DNA of 64,000 nucleotides, taken from positions 33,128,148 to 33,192,147 of the forward strand of contig OX365959.1 in NCBI GenBank assembly GCA_947247005.1. The letters run 5' to 3'. Positions 10,803-24,000 of this stretch are shown here, piece after piece (the first letter of the stretch is position 1; the number at the start of each line of letters is the position of its first letter). A program made the translations under genes and the position numbers. Below the pieces are notes generated by a model. That model worked only from the letters and a program-made list of their open reading frames with translations, made no database searches and was not told where the DNA came from. Source of the stretch: Spisula solida (taxonomy: Eukaryota; Mollusca; Bivalvia; Venerida; Mactridae).

Positions 10803-11862
10803 CAGTAAAACCTCGGTAATACGAGCAGCGATTATACGAGCAACCGGCCTAATTCGAGCAAATTTCAAAGTCCCGACGAATTTGCTCTATATTGTACATT
10901 AATTAATCCCACTAACTCGAGTAAAGTTATTGCGAGCATCCGGTCTAATTCGAGCGCAGGTGTCGGTCCAATCAACAATTTTCAACGATAATTAATTACC
11001 TTATCTCGAGGCAATCATCCTTGCGAAATTTCACACCTCCGAAAAACTGTCAGATTTAATCTTGTTTGTGGTCCGTAATTTTCACACACCGTGATAATCA
11101 CATTTTATGACAATAGCGTAACCCCCAACACTTAAATCGGTTGTTTGTCTACGATATTAAAGGTATCAAAGGGCAATGTTGAATAATACAAATTAATTAC
11201 GAGGTGTTAATACTGAGAAATAAATGACGAGAACGTAAAGATCCATATTTTTATTGATGAATTTGAAACGTCAACATCTATTTTAGTGAAAGTAATGTAC
11301 ACACCGCGTGTAACTCTTACGATTCACCGAAATAAACGTTTACGTTTACCAACTCAGAGAAAACAAACACAAACAGATGATGTTAATATCATTTTATGGT
11401 CGTATATCAACTCAATTAAAACATTGATATTTTATTTATGAGTTTATAGACTTGAAACGTCAACATTTATTTTAGTGAAAGTAATTTTCACGCCGCGTGT
11501 AACTCTTACGATTCACCGAAATAAATGTTAACCTTTTCCAAGTCGGAGAAACAACACAAAACAATGAACATTTTATCATTTAATGGTCGAAATTTCACTC
11601 AACTAGAACATTGTACATGATAACACCAACAAAGGTAACATTCGACAAATGCCTGCACGATTCAAAATGCGTGTAGACTTGATAAACAATGACCATATTC
11701 GTAGTCACAACAACAATACACGCTTCAAACATGTACGTTGTAAAACACAGTTACACTTAGTCAAATCAACAATTCATCATAAATTCTGATAATTCGAGCA
11801 ACTGGCTTAACTCGAGCACTGGGCTTGTCCCGATGGGTCCTCGAAATAACGAGGTTTTACTG
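10803..11862. mobile_element. Non-autonomous pogo/Tigger-like element abutting DHX9 exon
   Basis: Terminal inverted repeats CAGTAAAACCTCG / CGAGGTTTTACTG are flanked by TA on both sides (10801-10802 and 11863-11864), the hallmark of Tc1/mariner-pogo elements. Subterminal TAATACGAGCA and AATTCGAGCA motifs fit the Tigger style. The inside holds two diverged direct copies of about 185 bp (GAAACGTCAACATCTATTTT; ACTCTTACGATTCACCG). There is no transposase frame. The right end lies 8 bp before the first base of the DHX9 exon. Confidence 0.85.
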
Positions 11863-11870
11863 TATTACAG

Positions 11871-12038
11871 TGTTGGTGATGCAGCATGTACCATTGCTGC
11901 TAGTACGACATTTCCCGAACCATTCATCACTCCATCAGATAGACGTAGACTGGGATGGGCACATAAAAGTCTGGCTGGTAACCGGCATAGTGATCATGTT
12001 GCACTGTTGAATGCATTCCAGCAATGGGAAGAAGCCAG
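11871..12038 (+). CDS. DHX9: DHX9 exon A (end of helicase-associated domain)
   Basis: The acceptor is GTATTACAG and the donor AG|GTACCA. It enters in phase 2 and encodes [18 protein letters not shown], then the [20 protein letters not shown] stretch typical of the RNA helicase A family. The upstream frame, up to an apparent ATG at 11833, lies in transposon sequence and is not coding. The exon is followed directly by element remnants. Confidence 0.93.
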
Positions 12039-15000
12039 GTACCATTATTATACTTTTTTTGGCGATGGTGTTGAGCGTAATGCTTACATTAATTTAAAAG
12101 TTTAGGTACAAGTTTTTTAACCTTTAATATCTTCAAAGTGCATTGACATAATTCTTTGATACTTTGCATACTTGTTCACCATCACGACCCGAACACCTAC
12201 ACAGGGGTAGGTAACTCCATGATACTATCAAGCACTTTTGTCGAGCCCCCTTCAGTGAGCGAGACATAGTCACCACTTTTGGTGTATGTGCGTGCGTGCG
12301 TCAGATTTTGTCCGGACCATAACTTTGTTATGCTTAGACCAATATTGCTTATATTTGGCATGAATGTCATGCCCAACCCCTAGGTTCTTATCTCAAAGGT
12401 CAAGGTCACAGTTGGAGGTCAAACTGAAGCTTGTCCAGACCATAATTCTGTCATACATTGAACAATCTTTCTTATATTTGTGATGAATTTTCACCTCCAT
12501 GAGGCGGAGTGTCATGCCCAACCCCCCCCCCCCCCGCCCAGGTTCCTATCTCAAAGATCATGGTCACCGTTGGAGGTCAAAAGTCAAATTGAAGCTTGTC
12601 CGGAGCCTAACTTTGTCATACATTGACCAATCTTTCTGCTAACCCCTATGAGGCAGAGTGTCAAGCCCAACCGCAAGGTTCCTATCTCAAAGTTCAAGGT
12701 CACAGTTGGAGGTCAAAGGTCAAATTGAAGGCTTATTTGGGTTGTAGCCATTTTTCAACGTGCGTCGAGGCTCGACATAATTTGCCTGAGGGCACAAATT
12801 TCTAGTGTTGAAATTATGTCCCCTTTTGGACTTAGAAGCCCCAACCTCTACACAGCAAAGGGTAATGCTGCAGCTATGAAGCATTTTGTTTTGAATATAA
12901 TTATAATGATTATACTGAGAATAGTGGAGCACACAGTTTGTGGACAGCTCTTGTTGTTGTTGTACATGTACAGTAAAGGGAGACATCTTAAAGGTGGGGA
13001 ATTCCAGATCAACATCAAAATATCATAACCTCCGCAATTGGTTTTAAAAATGTATTATAAATTCTGATTGATAGAAATCTCATTTCTCATCACGAATTTA
13101 TGTCGATATATGTAGAGTCACTTCTTTACCTGGTCCCCCTATTAAGCAATTTTCATGGAAAAATGGAGGTTCCATTGGAATTCTAATACGACAACGATAT
13201 TTTCGTTCGTAACAAACTGAGATGTGGCCTGCACATGTGCAGTCAGTGACAAAAACGTAATGGCGCTCAGCTAACGAAGAATTTATCAGGTATTTTTCTT
13301 TCGGAAATTATTTGATTAATGGAGGTTTCATTGGAATTGTGCAAGATCTACTGACGATATAAATTCTGAATCATTACACTGACCCATAGAAATATTTGCA
13401 AAAGTTCTCATCATCCAGGGTTCTGTACCTTAAAATTTATGAATATATTAACATTAGAAAAACAAACAAATATATTAGAAGTGTTAAATGACCTTATCCT
13501 CCATATAATTTTGTTGAAGTCAGTGTTGCAGTTGCTGCACAGAATAGTGGACAATTTACCCCTGGCCAAAGTTTTAAGCCAAATTTTATGTTCCTTCATT
13601 AGGGGTGACTCTATGTAAAATTAAACGCTAGAAAATAATTTTCACTTGTTGTGTTTTAGGGAGGGAGGTGAACAGAGTGAGAGTTATTTCTGTGAGACCA
13701 AGTCGTTGTCAATGCCGACACTACGTATGACAAGTGAAGCCAAGAATCAGGTCCGAGATATACTGATAAATGCAGACTTTCCTGAAGATTGCTTGATGCC
13801 ACAAATGTTCAATTATCATGGACCAGATAATAAGATGGATGTGGTAAGTTCAATCTCATTACAAACAGGCCCCGTGTTCACAAAAAATAATATCTGGCTT
13901 AAGCCCGATTCTGAGACTGATATTTTTGTTAACACCGATTTTGAAGCCAAGCCTCAAACTGTAGCTCGATCTTCATTCTGAGACCAAAATTTGAGCTTGA
14001 GCCAAATATTATTTTTAGCTCCACTATTCATAGATAAGGGGAGCTATTGCAGTCACCCGAGCGTCGGCGTAACACTTTTGTTAAAGTTTAGGTACAGGTT
14101 TTTTAACCTCTTATATTCTCTAAGTCCTTTGAGAGATGTTCTTTCATACTTTGCATACTTGTTTGCCATCATGACCCAAACCCATTAACAGGGGTAGGTA
14201 ACTCTATCAAGCATTTTGGTGAAATTATGTCCCCTTTTTCAACTTAGTGCAAATGTTAAAGTTTAGGTACAGGTTTTTTCACCTCTAATATTTTCAAAGT
14301 GCATTCACATAATGCTATGAATACTTGTTCTCCATCATGACCCCCAACCCCTACACAGGGCAGGGTAACTCTATCAAGCATTTTGTTGAAATTATGCCCC
14401 CTTTTGGACTTGGAAATGCAAATGTTTAAGTTTAGGTACGGGTTTTTTAAAGTGAATTGATATATTGCCTTGATACTTTGCATACTTGTTCACCATCATG
14501 ACCCCAACCCCTACGCAGGAGAAGATAACTAGCATTTTGTTGAAATTATGCCCCTTTTTGGACTAAGGAATACTTAGACTTAGAAGCCCCAACCTCTACA
14601 CAGCAGAGGGTAATGCTGCTGTTATGAAGCATCTTGTTAGGAATATATAATAATTGTACTATCCTAGCATGGCGCTGCAAATAGAGGAGCGCGCTGTTCG
14701 TGGACAGCTCTTGTTTGTGAACACGGAGCCAGGCCCTTATTACACTTCACTACTTTATACTGATACAGGATCTTCCTAAATGTTTGGACACAAAAAAGGC
14801 AGCCATTTTTTTGCCCGCTTCGGAAGGAAATTTTAACATTTTCAGTGCATAAACGATGCTACAAACTGTTATGAGACACATGATTACTCTGAGATAACGA
14901 AGTAAGTCGAGCGGGAATCGTTCATATGCGCGAAATATCAACCGATCTTAAGAAAATCTAACAAAAAAGACACATGTTTCAGTTATTTCCCATCGCAAAG

Positions 15001-18000
15001 TTTGCAATACAATTAATTAAAGTCCGTTTCGGGTATTTACGTATCTGGACCGGACGGTGATAATCCACATCGCAGTTGTAGGTTATTGTAAAGAAAGTAA
15101 AACAAATGCATTTTCGTAATTCCTCGCCGAGATGTAATAAAAAATCCCTCCAAAATCTTCGCGGGATAAAGGTCGCGAAAACTAATTACATGTTGTTGTT
15201 GTCGTTGTTGGATACAATAAAACCCGTAATTTTCCGTCTTAAACTCTTTTATGTTGTGACGATTTGCAGGGTTTATTTAACAAAAAAGGTGATTAAGATT
15301 AAAGATGTTTGATATTTAATCGTAATATGATTAATTGAAATGAAAATAGCCTTTTCTTTTGAACAAAGTACTATCTGGTATGCTCATGCAACCCATTAAA
15401 AAAAGGTAAAATATCAAATAAGGTCTATTTGTAATCAGTTGTTATCTGTGTTTATATCTAATTATTCATTTTTATATTAGTTACCCCTGAATTAAGTAGA
15501 CCTAGAATTAAACAAATTGAAAAACGTGTATTATCCACAGACAGATATATTTTCATTTTGATCGGGCTGACAAATGTTCATTCGGACTGACAAACGATAG
15601 CAGGTTTGTATCGTCTTTTGTTACTTTGTACCCAATATTTCGTATCAAACCGCTATCGAGCGCTTTCTTGTGCAACGAATCCCTTAGATAGGTTGCATAG
15701 ACATAGGAAAGCGCTCGGTAGCGCCTTTTGGAAACGGCTTGCTCCAGATTCGTAACTTCGTAACCAAACAATTTTTTGTGAAGTTATGCATCACTAACAA
15801 ATCCAGTACTAGATGAGCATGTTACAAATAATGAAGGACACCTGACATAGTCCGCTAAAAATATGCTGTGCATTAGTTCATATTAATTGTTTGCTCTGAC
15901 AGCGCCACCCTGTAATAGTCGGATGTTTGATGCAGATGTAGATGTATTTTGGTCTTAGCAAAATTAATCACTAGGACTGGTGCAAGTCTAACTAGCGGCT
16001 ACAAACTGACTGACTCACTGCATGGGAGAGAGGTCATTTAAACATGACCTGCTACAGAGTGTAGTCAGATCATAACAGTGTAGCTAATGTTAGGGTCTGA
16101 TTTTAATGAGATTGCCTCTTACGCAGTGTAGTCAGATATCTTACTGCGTGAAGGAACAGAGCAAATGTTAGGATCTGATTTAAATGAGATTGTCATAAGT
16201 TAAGACTAGTTTGTCACAGATTCTGCTGCTGTTAGTTTTGTCAAAAACATATTTTTGCAAATGAGAATGTAATTTCATACATTCAAATTGTTGGAAAGTT
16301 TTTTTTTGGTATACACAAATAACATACATCAATTTTTTGTCAATTAATTTGTATGAGCTGTGGTCCAGGGGTTACTAGTTAGTCCACTGAATTTGTAACC
16401 CGGTGATCTGGGTTGATTCCTGCTCACAGCAGGTCATTCTCTTGCATGAGAATTTTACAATTTCAGTTTTCCTTCACATGATGATTGTGAAGAAGTTGCT
16501 GGTTGCTTGTGGGAAGGTGAGTTAGAATACAGTCAGGATACAGTCCAGGAAAACTAGTTGGATGAATCATCTGCTATATATAACTGAAAGTTGTTGGGCA
16601 TTGAATCATCTGCTATATATAACTGAAAGTTGTTGGGCATTGAATCATCTGCTATAATTATATAACTGAAAGTTGTTGGGCATTGAATCATCTGCTATAT
16701 ATAACTGAAAGTTGTTGGGCATTGAATCTGAATAAGCAAACAAACATTAATATTGCTGCAATGATGACCGAGTGGTTAGCGCTCTCCACTACCTATCCCA
16801 AGGTCCATGCTTCGAATCTTGGCCAGGGCACTGGAAAATTCAGAAAAACCTTTTAGTGTTTCCCACCCAACTGTAGACTAATTGGAAACCCAGAGGTGTC
16901 TCGTGTGTATTGGTGCTATACACCGGGCACATTAAGAACCAAGGAGTCCATTCGAAAAGAGCTAGGGCAGCGCATCCAGATTCCTTGTTGTATCACACAA
17001 ACTTTCTGTTCTCCCCTCAAAGCCAGTGTCAATGGCAAATTAGGCAGGGATAAAACAGAATGGCCTGGTACTGCAAGTGTCTATGTCGAATGCCAAAAAA
17101 ATATTAATACATGAGATTTGTGTCCCTTGTATTGTATACTGGCAATCTGTTGTTTCGCGGTACTAATAGTTAAAAATATTATTCAAATGCAATAATCAAC
17201 GTACATCTGTTAAAACTGTATATCATCATTTTCTTCCATTCTTTCTACGATGAATACATTACAAATAAGTCAATAAAGTAGCAAAATCAAGGAGTATTGC
17301 AACTTTGTTTATGGTAGGTATCGGCCATGTTTAGGCAATGACGTCATCATTGGTTTCGCGGTACGGGCTAAATTCCAAACAGTAAATCGAACACTAAAGG
17401 TTAAACACCACTAAATGTTAACCACGCTGTATTTTAATCTATTTGCGGTTCGATTATGAAATTTAGAAGTTAAATCTTAAGATACGGAAAATATTGGCGG
17501 CAGTTAAAATACTTCATGCTGCCAAAAGATACCCTTTATGGAAGTGCTAGCAATAGTTTGACTGTCCCTCGTTAGTATTCCCGATTCAGTTTGATTCTTC
17601 AAATTCTCAGAATGTGTGCACCATAAAAATCAGTTTTAGTGGCCTTTGACCTATTTCAACAACAACAACAACAGGAAGTTAACTGTAGTAAACACTCAGA
17701 GGATGGAGTTTTAGAAATTACCGCAACTCCAATGATGACGCGAAACCAGTGATATTGAGTATAACCACTTAATGTTCATGTCTCTATTCAGGTGATTACC
17801 CTGCTTGCAATGGGCCTGTATCCCAATGTTTGTTACCACAAAGAGAAGCGTAAAGTTCTCACCACAGAAAGTAAAGCTGCTCTCGTTCACAAGTCATCAG
17901 TTAACTGTAGTAACAGAGAAGTCAAGTTTCCCTCACCATATTTTATCTTTGGAGAAAAGGTTTGTTCATCTTACTTTGTGTATCTTTACTCTTGATGATA

Positions 18001-21000
18001 TTCACTTAATTCATAACTAGCTAATTTTAAGCCATTTTTTTATGCATCCTGAACTTGCTAACCGAAATTTAACATGTACAGAAAGTAAAGTGAGAAACAT
18101 AATTAATTTGTAAATTTACCATTTAAGGTGGAACCAGTGGAGGAAAAAATTTCGGAGTCTATATACACATTTGGTATCAATGTAAAATTGAAGTTATTTC
18201 CAATTTACAACTGAACTTTAATCTTTCATTTTTAGCTCACCTGTCACAAAGTGACAGAGTGAGCTTTTGTGATCACTCTTTCATCCGTCGTCCGTCCGTC
18301 AACAATTGGGTTGTGTCCTCTCTAGAGGTCACAATTTTTGCCTAATCTTTACAAAACTTGGTCACAATGATCATCTCAACAAAATCTAGGTCAAGTTCGA
18401 TATTGGGTCATCTGAGGTCAAAAACTAGGTCACTAGGTCAAGTTATAGAACAACCTTGTGTAGTCACTGGAGGTCATATTTTTTTATAAATCTTTAAGAA
18501 ACTTGGTCACAATGATCATGACAACAAAATCTAGGTAAGGTTCGATTTTGGGTCATCTGGGATCAAAAACAGGTCACACTGTCAATTATAAAACTCACAA
18601 TGTCAATTGACATTTTCCTGAGGGCCGTGGGTTCAAACCCCACTGGAACCATAATTTTTATTTTTTTATATATTTTTTTTATGTGTTTAGGTATTGTTTT
18701 GTCTTTATAGCGTGTATTCGTACAGTTATATGGTGGAAAATATTTTTTCCAAAATAGTTTGTTTAAATTATAGGTCAAATCATAGAAAAAGCTTGTGTAG
18801 TCACCAGAGGTTACAATTTCAACTTAATCTTTATGAAACTTTGTCACAATGATCATGTTAACAAAATCTAGATCAAGTTCGATTTTGGGTCATCTGGGGT
18901 CAAAAACATGGTCACAATGTCAATTGACATATTCCTGAGGGTCATGGGTTCAAACCCCACTGGGAGCATAATATTTTTTATTTATTTTTTAAGTGTTTAG
19001 GTAATGTTTTGTCTTTAAAGTATGTATTTGTACCTACATTTATATTGAGGCAAATATTTTGTTTAAATTATAGGTCAGATCATAGAAAAACCCTGCGTAA
19101 TCACAAGAGGTCACAATTTCGACTTAATCTTTATGAAATTTGGTCCTAATGATCATCTCAGCACAATCTAGGTTAAGTTTGATATTAATTATGTCATCTG
19201 GGGTCAAAAGCTAGGTCACATGGTCAAATCATAAAAAAACTTGCAATAGAGGCTGAATTTTCTTAAATTTTATTCAGAAATGTGTAGGGTCACCATAGGG
19301 GTGTGCATGCACTAGTACGACAGGTGAGCGACCTAGGGTCCTTTGGGCCCTCTTGAATGGATAATGACGTTGCTATGACGTCGTGAAGTTGCTATGTAAC
19401 ACACGTTTTTACGTTATGGTGCGGCAAGCCTTAAACATAGTAAAAAGCCTGTGAAAATCGTAATAATAACGTCAGTAATGTCAAACCTATGGCATTTGAT
19501 TCATGTGATGAATGTGCGTCCGTATATATATGAGCCGCAATCTGAGAAAAGGGCCCTTAATAACATTGACATGAAATTGAGAAAATGCAGTTTAAAGTTA
19601 CGTCATCATTTTTGGTGCATTTCTGTACAGAGTAAATAATGCACATAAATGTTTTATGTTGAATCCCGTCTCAAGATCATAAAACGTTTTCTGAGTAGAG
19701 GATATGACCCTTTAATTTTGCAACGGACTGCATGCTTAGCAGTGGGTCCATTTACAGCTCACCACTATGCTTCTTATTTCATTGTGCAATGACCGGAAAA
19801 TATACAGACTCTATGATATGCCTAACCTCAAGCCTTTGTGGATGGCTGGCATTGATACTTGTCTGTTACATTGTCTTGTCGTACCCTTAAATGTTTTGCT
19901 CTCTTGTTGCTCTGACTTCTGATAGCTCATTGAGTACTTTCTGTGCTACTCGATGGTTGTATTTTATATAATGTTTCATGTTTTACATTCCTTTATTACC
20001 GGTCACTGTGGCCTTTTTGTTAGACGGCATTACATGGCGGGAAACGTTTATTTACACTGTCCTGTTCTATAAGCTTGTCTATTGGGTAAGTGTGAGGTTT
20101 GGTGCACTGTAAAATGTTTAAGCCCCCAGTGGCATGTGTCACTGTCTGTACCAAGGCGGAAGCCCTTTAGTCAACCTTCATCTGTGTATGTACTGTCCAC
20201 TTTATAGTATAATTAGAAAAAATACAAAAATAATTGGCCACTGTGCCTTTTTGTGATCACTCTTCGTCCGTCGTCCGTCCGTCCGTCAACAATTGGCTTG
20301 TGTAGACACTAGAGGTCACAATTTTAGCCTAATCCTTATGAAACTTGGTCACAATGATCATCTCAACAAAATCTAGGCCAAGTTCGATATTGGGTCATCT
20401 GGGGTCAAAAACTAGGTCACTAGGTCAAATTATAGAAAAACCTTGTGTAGTCACTAGAGGTCACAATTTTGACTTAATATTTATGAAACTTGGTCACAAT
20501 GATCATCCTAACAAAATCTAGGTCAAGTTCGATATTGGGTCATCCGGGGTCAAAAACTAGGTCACAAGGTCAAATCATAGAAAAACTTTGTGTAGTCACT
20601 AGAGGTCAAAATTTTGAATTAATCTTTATGAAACTTGGTCACAATGATCATCTCAACAAAATCTAGGTCAAGTTCGATATTGGGTCATCCGGGGTCAAAA
20701 ACTAGGTCACAAGGTCAAATCGTAGAAAAACTTTGTGTAGTCACTTGAGGTCAAAATTTTGAATTAATCTTTATTAAACTTGGTCACAATGATCATCTCA
20801 ACAAAATCTAGGTCAAGTTCGATATTGGGTCATCCGGGGTCAAAAACTAGGTCACAAGGTCAAATCATAGAAAAACCTTGTGTAGGCACTAGAGGTCACA
20901 ATTTTGGCCAAATCTTTATGAAACTTAATCACAATGATCATCTCAACAAAATCTAGGTCAAGTTTGATATTGGGTCATCCGGGGTCAAAAACTAGGTCAC

Positions 21001-24000
21001 AAGGTCAAATCATAGAAAAACCTTGTGTAGTCATTAGAGGTCACAGTTTTAGCATAATCTTTATGAAACTTAATCACAATGATCAACACAACAAAATGTA
21101 GGTCAAGTTCGATATTGGGTCATCTGGGGTCAAAAACTAGGTCACAAGGTCAAATCATAGAAAAACCTTGCATAGTCACTAGAGGTCACAGTTTTGACCT
21201 GATCGTTACGAAACTTGTTTACAATGATCATAACAACAAAATCTAGGTCAAGTGCGATATTGGGTCATCTTGGGTCAAAAACTAGGTCACATTGTCAAAT
21301 CATAGAAAAACCTTGCATAGTCACTAGAGGTCACAATTTTGGTCTAATCTTTATGAAACTCGGTCACAATGATCATCTCAACAAAATCTAGATCAAGTTT
21401 GATATTGGGTGATCCGGGGTAAAAAACTAGGTCACAAGGTCAAATAATAGAAAAACCTTGTGTAGTCACTAGAGGTCACAGTTTTGGCTTGATCTTTAAG
21501 AAACTTAGTCACAATGATCATCTCAACAAAATCTAGGTCAAATTCGATATTGGGTCATCTGGGGTAAAAAAGTAGGTCATTAGGTCAATCATATAAAAAC
21601 CTTGTGTAGTCACTAGAGGTCACAATATTGGCCTAATCTGTATAAAACTTGGTCACAATGACCATCTCAACAAAATCTAGGTCAAGTTCGACAGGTGAGC
21701 GACCTAGGGCCCTTTGGGCCCTCTTGTTAAACTTTATTATCCCATGCCGATGAAATCGGTAGGGGGGTATTGAAATGGCGTTGTCCGTCCGTCTGTCCGT
21801 ACTTTCGCAGCCATTTCTCTGTAACTACCTGGTAGAATTTCATTAAACTTGAAATAAATGTGAACTAGCATACTGGGATGATGCTCGTCAATTTATTTTT
21901 CTGATCTATAAATAACTCTGGTTGCCATGGCAACCGATTGAAAAAACTTAATCAATTCATAGAAAATCAACCACTGGCCAGATTTGAAAATAATTTTACA
22001 GAAATACTTGTTGGGTGACCCTCTTACAAAAGTGGCCTTTTTGTCATGATTCGTCAACAAACATGGCTGCCAGTGGGTGGGGCTCGTTTACCCGAGGCTA
22101 TATATAACTAGTGAAGTTTTCTTATCTGCTGACTGGATGGTAACCATATTCCTTGAGTGCTCCATTCTATAAATAGCTAAATAATTGAAATTCATTTCAT
22201 GAAACTTAAAAGAAATATGAACAACCATACTGTGATGATGCCTCAAGTTATTTTTATTGGTCAATTTTTAGTTGAGTTATTGCTCTTGATTTATTGACAA
22301 TTGTTATTTGATGGAAGCTTACATTCCAAACTGTGCAATGAAATACTGATAACCTGTAGGCAGGGGGATATCAATTCAACGAATTTGCTTGTTAATTTTG
22401 TATGTGCCATTCTGCAAATTCGTTGTCCAGCACAAGGCTGCTTCGTATCTTTCAAAATTGCATATACTCAGTGTCTGTTGTGGATTGTCCTTGTGGTGTG
22501 TGTTTTGTCCGGTTGTTAATTTCTTACCAACTGGCTCTTGTTCCATTTTAGTTTGACTGACTTAAGCAGCAGACTTTCGGGATTGGATGCCAGGTTTTGT
22601 ATTACATGTTCCTGTGCTAGTTTTTTATGTTGGGCATGTTCCGCGCCTTTTCGAGTGAAGTTGTATATTTTCTGTGCCTTTTTGTTCTCACGTGTCCCGG
22701 GTTTCTGTTGTGAGGGGCTACTTCCGGTAGTTTCGTATTTTGTTTAATTATTATAATATGGGTTAGTATCTGGATTTTAAAGCCAATTTCGTTTACAGTG
22801 GAGTTTTTCATTTTTAGCTCCACTATTCGTAGAATAAGGGGAGCTATTGCAGTCACCCGAGCGTCGGGTTTAACTTTTGTTAAAGTTAAGGTACAGGTTT
22901 TTTAACCTCTTATATTCACTAAGTCTTTTAAGATATTGCAAATGTTGAAGTTTAGGTACAGGTTTCTTTACCTCAAATATTTTCAAAGTGCATTCGCATA
23001 TTGCTTTGCATACTTGTTCTCCATCATGACCCCAACTCCTACACAGGGGTAGTTAACTCTATCGAGCATTTTGTTGAAATTATGCCCCCTTTTGGACTTG
23101 GAAATGCAAATGTTAAAGTTTAGGTACAGGTTTTTTAACCTCTAATATCTTCAAAGTGCATTGACATATTGCTTTGATACTTTGCATACTTGTTCACCAT
23201 CATGACCCTAACCCATACACAGAGGTAGGTAACTCTATTAAGCATTTTGGTGAAATTATGCCCCCTTTTTTCAACTTAGTGCAAATGTTAAAGTTTAGGT
23301 ACAGGTTTTTTTACGTCAAATATTTTCAAAGTGCATTCACATATTGCTTTGCATACGTGTTCTCCATCATGACCCTAACCGCTACACAGGGGTGGGTAAC
23401 TCTGTCAAGCATTTTGTTGAAATTATGCCCCCTGTTGGACTTGGAAATGCAAATATTATAGTTTAGGTACTGGTTTTTTAACCCCTTATATTGGCAAAGT
23501 GAATTGATATCTTGCTTTGATACTTTGCATACTTTTCACCATCATGACCCCAACCCCTACACAGGAGAAGATAACTACTTAGCATTTTGTTGAAATTATG
23601 CATCCTTTTGGACTATGAAATGCTTATTTGTTTACCTTCATGACCAAGGGGACCTACACATGAGTAGATAACTGTCCTGCATAATTTGTCCAAATTATCC
23701 CCCCTTTTCGACTTAGAAGCCCCAACCTCTACAAAGTAGAGGGTAATGCTGCTGTTATGAAGCATTTTGTTTTGAATATATAATAATTGTACTATCCTAG
23801 CATGGCGCTGCTAATAGTGGAGCGCACTGTTCGTGGACAGCTCTTGTTAAATAATCAATAATATGTCATAATTTCTCAGTATTTAATTTTTTGACCGGGG
23901 CCAAGAGTTATATGGAGCTAGGAGTTATTTATTCGTATTTGCTGGTTGTCCTCTTACTATTTCGTCCCTGCCATTCGCATCCTACCTGGTTCGTTCATGA

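Noticed and set aside
11825..11870. Apparent ATG start at 11833 in frame with the DHX9 exon
   Set aside because: This part is transposon end and intron; the AG at 11869-11870 and the homology boundary place the exon start at 11871.
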